Assembly (NCBI GenBank): GCA_003243445.1
Contig: QFQQ01000132.1
Coordinates: 1-7,972 of the forward strand
DNA length: 7,972 nt
Reading direction: 5' to 3'
From: Citrobacter freundii
GTDB taxonomy: Bacteria; Bacteroidota; Bacteroidia; Chitinophagales; Chitinophagaceae
Below, piece after piece: positions 7,475-7,972 of this stretch (its first letter is position 1; the number at the start of each line of letters is the position of its first letter). The notes under the pieces are model-generated. The model was given only the letters and a program-made list of their open reading frames with translations, had not been told where the DNA came from and made no database searches. A program made the position numbers and the translations under genes.

Positions 7475-7562
7475 GCATTCGTTTTTTCACCGCGAGGCAA
7501 CAATCCAGCGTTCATATCCAAATGGTTCCAGAAAACTGAGATGTGACTAAAAAAACGAACGC
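7475..7562. repeat. inverted repeat with 62-base spacer
   Basis: GCATTCGTTTTTT (7475-7487) and AAAAAACGAACGC (7550-7562) are reverse complements except for one position, including ten perfect pairs (TTCGTTTTTT with AAAAAACGAA). The spacer is less AT-rich than the flanks and has no open reading frame of note. It could be a remnant of a small palindromic element, a regulator site pair, or chance in low-complexity DNA. Confidence 0.35.
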
Positions 7563-7660
7563 ATTAACCCAATGATTTACAATAACATTTATGAAAATAT
7601 TCTTTTCATTTATCATTTTATTGAATGAATCACACCACCCCATAAAAAAACACAATAAAA

Positions 7661-7666
7661 TATAAC
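7661..7666 (+). promoter_or_regulatory. possible -10 box for the D-lyxose isomerase gene
   Basis: TATAAC matches TATAAT at five of six positions and would start transcription near 7673, about 128 bases before the ATG. No good -35 box lies 16-18 bases upstream (the sequence there is CCCATA-like), so an activator would be needed. A half-site TCACA of the CRP type lies at 7630-7634, but its partner half is poor. Weak evidence overall. Confidence 0.25.
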
Positions 7667-7685
7667 GATTCCCTGTTCTGCTGTG

Positions 7686-7763
7686 AGGGAGAGGTAACCG
7701 GATGGTATCCCATTTGATCCATGGGAAAGCTTTTGATTTTCTCCCTCTCCCTTTGAGAGAGGG
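7686..7763 (+). promoter_or_regulatory. structured leader of the D-lyxose isomerase gene with competing hairpins
   Basis: Three pairings are visible: a long-range stem AGGGAGAGG (7686-7694) with CCTCTCCCT (7744-7752); an enclosed hairpin TCCCAT (7708-7713) with ATGGGA (7721-7726); and a local hairpin CCCTCTC (7743-7749) with GAGAGGG (7757-7763). The long-range stem and the local hairpin use the same CCTCTCC bases, so they exclude each other. The leader ends 37 bases before the start codon, whose ribosome site AGGAG is at 7791-7795. It may be a regulatory switch or just a decayed copy of a common 'ccctctccc...gagaggg' intergenic repeat. No T run follows, so it is not an obvious terminator. Confidence 0.35.
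7687..7696. repeat. right copy of 10-base inverted repeat flanking the T6SS cassette
   Basis: GGGAGAGGTA is the exact reverse complement of TACCTCTCCC at 103-112. This copy also pairs locally: AGGGAGAGG at 7686-7694 is the reverse complement of CCTCTCCCT at 7744-7752, so it has a possible role within the isomerase leader independent of any link to the island edge. Confidence 0.4.
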
Positions 7764-7800
7764 CCGCATAAAGGTCATCTTATCAGCCACAGGAGAATCA

Positions 7801-7972
7801 ATGAAACGCTCCGCAATAAACGAGATCCTTGGCCACACGCGCCAGTTTTTTTCTCAGCACGACGTGCATCTCCCCCCTTTTGCCAGTTTCCCGCCGACCC
7901 AATGGCGCAAGCTTGATGCCGCTGCCTGGAGCGAAGTGTTCGACCTTAAGCTCGGTTGGGATGTCACCGCGT
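7801..7972 (+). CDS. D-lyxose isomerase, N-terminal part (runs off the window)
   Basis: The first 57 codons are present, beginning MKRSAINEILGHTRQFFSQH and ending LGWDVTA at the window edge. From memory this closely resembles the D-lyxose isomerase of E. coli O157:H7 (about 227 residues; D-lyxose ketol-isomerase family, cupin fold, metal-dependent), which interconverts D-lyxose and D-xylulose. The metal-binding residues lie beyond this fragment and cannot be checked. The start at 7801 has a strong ribosome site, AGGAG at 7791-7795, five bases upstream. Base composition (38/60 G+C at 7861-7920) is far above that of the intergenic region and of the cassette ends, consistent with core-type host DNA. 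The enzyme is cytosolic and would act on sugar imported by a transporter, possibly the one whose binding protein ends at base 86. Confidence 0.85.
   Translation, partial: MKRSAINEILGHTRQFFSQHDVHLPPFASFPPTQWRKLDAAAWSEVFDLKLGWDVTA

Larger units (their letters stand above)
7252..7800. other. gene-free, AT-rich divergent intergenic region
   Basis: About 550 bases separate the divergent vgrG operon and D-lyxose isomerase gene. I see no convincing coding sequence, tRNA, CRISPR or insertion sequence here. The minus-strand reading frame across 7838-7512 runs through the isomerase start and lacks a ribosome site or family resemblance. Bases 7321-7380 and 7561-7620 are each 12/60 G+C, typical of DNA bound by H-NS-like silencers in enterobacteria (inference). 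Composition rises abruptly from about 7671, where a hairpin-rich leader precedes the isomerase gene. Contents listed separately: possible vgrG promoter, inverted repeat 7475-7562, a possible isomerase promoter, the right copy of the flanking repeat, and the leader hairpins. Confidence 0.7.

Noticed and set aside
7681..7696. TGTGA at 7683-7686 region as a CRP site
   Set aside because: The second half-site six bases further on does not match TCACA, and the bases fit better as a stem arm of the leader structure.
7512..7838. Minus-strand 108-codon open frame across the intergenic region
   Set aside because: It begins inside the D-lyxose isomerase gene, runs through AT-rich DNA, has no convincing ribosome site and resembles no family.

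Overview
This window looks like accessory DNA from an enterobacterium of the Escherichia, Citrobacter, Enterobacter or Klebsiella group. The family-level evidence is that the partial gene at the right edge reads as an enterobacterial D-lyxose isomerase, and the central genes form a type VI secretion (T6SS) VgrG/lipase cassette of the Tle3 type. Species cannot be fixed from the sequence alone.

Layout: (1) 1-86, plus strand: the last codons of a probable periplasmic sugar-binding protein of an ABC transporter. (2) 145-167: an intrinsic terminator between convergent genes. (3) 168-7251, all minus strand and read right to left: vgrG (7251-4711), Tle3-type lipase effector (4718-2622), Tli3-type lipoprotein immunity protein (2612-1833), PAAR tip protein (1831-1571) and a Tla3-type adaptor with four predicted membrane segments (1574-168). 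Junctions are an 8-base overlap, a 9-base gap, a 1-base gap and a 4-base ATGA overlap, so this is almost certainly one translationally coupled operon. (4) 7252-7800: a gene-free, mostly very AT-rich divergent intergenic region with a possible vgrG promoter, a long-loop inverted repeat, and a hairpin-rich leader. (5) 7801-7972, plus strand: the 5' end of a D-lyxose isomerase gene.

How the parts work together (established for related systems, inferred here): the VgrG trimer capped by PAAR forms the T6SS spike; the transthyretin-like tail of VgrG and the Tla3 adaptor help load Tle3; Tle3 attacks membrane phospholipids in the periplasm of a rival cell; the lipid-anchored Tli3 protects the producer. 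No sheath, baseplate, Hcp or ClpV gene is present, so this is an orphan vgrG island that needs a T6SS encoded elsewhere.

The cassette sits between a sugar-transport gene and a sugar-isomerase gene that point the same way, which suggests it was inserted into a pentose-use locus. A 10-base inverted repeat lies on either side of it (103-112 and 7687-7696). I do not see a wholly new system; the most informative oddities are the four-segment membrane topology of the adaptor, its position at the end of the operon, and the structured leader of the isomerase gene.
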